NCBI GenBank assembly: GCA_002127415.1
Contig: MWJR01000014.1
Span: 1 to 6,654, forward strand
From: Calditrichaeota bacterium AABM5.125.24
Lineage (GTDB): Bacteria > Electryoneota > AABM5-125-24 > Hatepunaeales > Hatepunaeaceae
DNA length: 6,654 nt
Reading direction: 5' to 3'
A program made the translations under genes and the position numbers. Position 1 is the first letter of the stretch. The number at the start of each line of letters is the position of its first letter. Positions 5,531 through 6,654 of this stretch are shown piece by piece. The notes beneath the pieces were generated by a model. That model did not search any database and was not told the DNA's origin. It was given only the letters and a program-made list of their open reading frames with translations.

Positions 5531-5903
5531 GCACGAGCTGAGCATCGCCCAGAATATCGTTCAGATCGTTAAGGATAATCTGGCCGGCCTGAACGGAAAC
5601 AATCTGCAGGTGGAGAAGATCCAGCTGAAGGTGGGCCGGCTGCGGGCTGTGATTCCGGATAACCTCCTGTTCAGCTTTGAAGTGCTCTCCAGAGGCTCGG
5701 CGGTAGAGGGGGCCTACCTGGAGATTATAGAGATTCCCATCAGATGCCGCTGTGGGGACTGCGGAGCACGGTTCGGGGTTGACGAACCTTACTTTTACTG
5801 CCCCCAATGCGGATCGGGGAGGGTGGACATTCTGGAGGGTAAAGAACTGTTTATCGAGTCGATCGAGGTGGAGAGATTAGAGGCAGTGGATGACGCGAGA
5901 TAA
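5529..5903 (+). CDS. hypA: Nickel metallochaperone HypA
   Basis: HypA carries nickel to the hydrogenase large subunit together with HypB. The 124-residue protein begins MHELSIAQNI, the family signature; H2 and the free N-terminal amine bind nickel. The zinc domain has C75/C78 (CGDC) and C91/C94 (CPQC), with an additional C73 just before. The ATG at 5529 is chosen because nickel binding needs the MHE terminus. The frame is open upstream to a GTG at 5499, which would add ten residues, AIKYGVPKI after Met, encoded by the transposon end, and block the nickel site. No proper Shine-Dalgarno lies before the ATG. The start codon is partly inside the 27-bp inverted repeat, so it may be held in a hairpin. 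hypB overlaps the gene end by 14 bp. Confidence 0.95.
   Translation: MHELSIAQNIVQIVKDNLAGLNGNNLQVEKIQLKVGRLRAVIPDNLLFSFEVLSRGSAVEGAYLEIIEIPIRCRCGDCGARFGVDEPYFYCPQCGSGRVDILEGKELFIESIEVERLEAVDDAR
5879..5883 (+). promoter_or_regulatory. Ribosome-binding site of hypB
   Basis: AGAGG inside the end of hypA lies 6 nt before the hypB ATG. It supports the start at 5890 and the 14-bp gene overlap. Confidence 0.55.
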
Positions 5904-6567
5904 GATTGAAATTATAACGGACGTCCTTGACGCCAACCGAGTTGTGGCCGAGGAGAACCGCAGGATACTGAAACAGGCAGGTGTATTTGCCATAAATTTG
6001 ATGGGTTCGCCCGGATCCGGAAAGACCCGGGTTCTGGAACGAACTTTAGAGAATATCGGCAATAAAATCCGGGCGGGAATCATCCAGGGAGACATCACCA
6101 CCACTCTGGATTCCGAGCGGCTTATGAAGTTTGAGGTCCCTGTCGTGCAGATCAACACCGAGCCGTTCGGCGGCGACTGCCATCTGGGCGCCAACCTGGT
6201 GCAGAGGGCCGTAAAATCGATGGATTTGTCACAGATCGGGCTCCTGTTCATCGAGAATGTGGGCAACCTGGTCTGCCCGGCCGAATTTGATATCGGCGAG
6301 AATCTGAAGATGCTGGTTTTCAGCGTCACCGAGGGTGAGGAAAAACCGCTCAAGTATCCTTTGATGTTCCGGGAATGCGGAGTTGTTCTTATCAACAAGA
6401 TCGATCTGCTGAAGCATCTGAATGTGAAGATAGATCACCTGACCCAGAACATCCGGAGGATAAATCCCGGGGCTGAAGTTTTAAGGCTTTCGGCCGAAAC
6501 GGGAGAGGGGGTTGATGAATGGATTTCGTTTCTGAAGGATAGAATCAATCTATACAGAGCGTCATAA
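5890..6567 (+). CDS. hypB: GTPase HypB, nickel insertion
   Basis: HypB is a cytoplasmic SIMIBI-class GTPase that works with HypA; GTP hydrolysis drives nickel transfer to the hydrogenase large subunit. The 225-residue protein has the P-loop GSPGSGKT (39-46), GDIT (67-70), the metal site GGDCHLGA with C97 and H98, ENVGNLVCP with C129, and the guanine-specificity motif NKID (169-172). The residue after the P-loop Thr is Arg (GKTR) rather than the common GKTT. The chain starts directly before the G domain. It lacks both the N-terminal CXXCGC motif of the E. coli type and the histidine-rich stretch found in nickel-storing HypBs, so only the G-domain metal site remains. The ATG at 5890 overlaps hypA by 14 bp and has a ribosome site. 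It is the last hyp gene here. Confidence 0.97.
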   Translation: MTRDKIEIITDVLDANRVVAEENRRILKQAGVFAINLMGSPGSGKTRVLERTLENIGNKIRAGIIQGDITTTLDSERLMKFEVPVVQINTEPFGGDCHLGANLVQRAVKSMDLSQIGLLFIENVGNLVCPAEFDIGENLKMLVFSVTEGEEKPLKYPLMFRECGVVLINKIDLLKHLNVKIDHLTQNIRRINPGAEVLRLSAETGEGVDEWISFLKDRINLYRAS

Positions 6568-6592
6568 ATAATTGCGCATAATCTCTATCGTC

Positions 6593-6634
6593 GTTCCAGC
6601 GAAAGCATGTCCCTGCGGAAGCAGGGGCTGGAAC
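6593..6634. repeat. Dispersed hairpin repeat after hypB
   Basis: GTTCCAGC (6593-6600) pairs with GCTGGAAC (6627-6634), and inside it CCCTGC (6611-6616) pairs with GCAGGG (6621-6626) around GGAA. The outer part resembles the common CGTCATTCC-GCGAAAGC-GGAAT family of dispersed bacterial repeats; this is a memory-based likeness. It lies 25 bp after the hypB stop. No T run follows, so it is a poor rho-independent terminator, but it could protect the 3' end of the mRNA. Confidence 0.65.
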
Positions 6635-6654
6635 CCAGAAAAGGCGTATTCGTC

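Noticed and set aside
6593..6654. Rho-independent terminator after hypB
   Set aside because: The hairpin is strong but is followed by CCAGAAAAGG and not by a T tract; it fits a dispersed repeat better.

Overview
The window holds one complete set of hydrogenase-maturation genes, all on the + strand, in the order hypF-hypC-hypD-hypE-hypA-hypB (563-6567). Together these proteins build and insert the active site of [NiFe]-hydrogenases. HypF and HypE make the cyanide ligands from carbamoyl phosphate. HypC and HypD assemble Fe(CN)2CO. HypA and HypB deliver nickel. No hydrogenase structural gene or maturation protease lies inside the window, so the client enzyme cannot be named. All six proteins keep their diagnostic residues and look functional.

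The organism looks like a bacterium of moderately high GC content. The short dispersed palindromic repeats resemble those I remember from Desulfobacterota (former Deltaproteobacteria) and other Proteobacteria. This is a memory-based impression, not a search result.

Layout. Positions 1-562 contain no sizeable intact gene. They hold a near-consensus sigma-70 promoter (295-323), a 21-codon small ORF with a good ribosome site (344-409), several dyads including a 16-bp perfect palindrome, a branched RNA-like structure just before hypF (475-529), and a possible decayed coding fragment on the - strand (156-266). hypF and hypC follow closely. Between hypC and hypD sits a tandem array of 45-bp palindromic repeats (about 3.8 copies) that stays open as a reading frame from the hypC stop to the hypD start. 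hypD and hypE are 1 bp apart. Between hypE and hypA lies a MITE-like element of about 131 bp with 27-bp perfect terminal inverted repeats; its right end supplies the first two bases of the hypA start codon. hypA and hypB overlap by 14 bp. A dispersed hairpin repeat follows hypB.

The genes are ordinary, but the junctions are not. Repeat elements occupy two gene junctions plus the 3' flank, and a hairpin structure that may be another occupies the leader. At two sites (hypD and hypA) they appear to have replaced the normal ribosome-binding region. The most interesting possibilities are a repeat-encoded peptide that couples hypC translation to hypD, and a transposon end that sets the start of HypA and folds it into a long hairpin.
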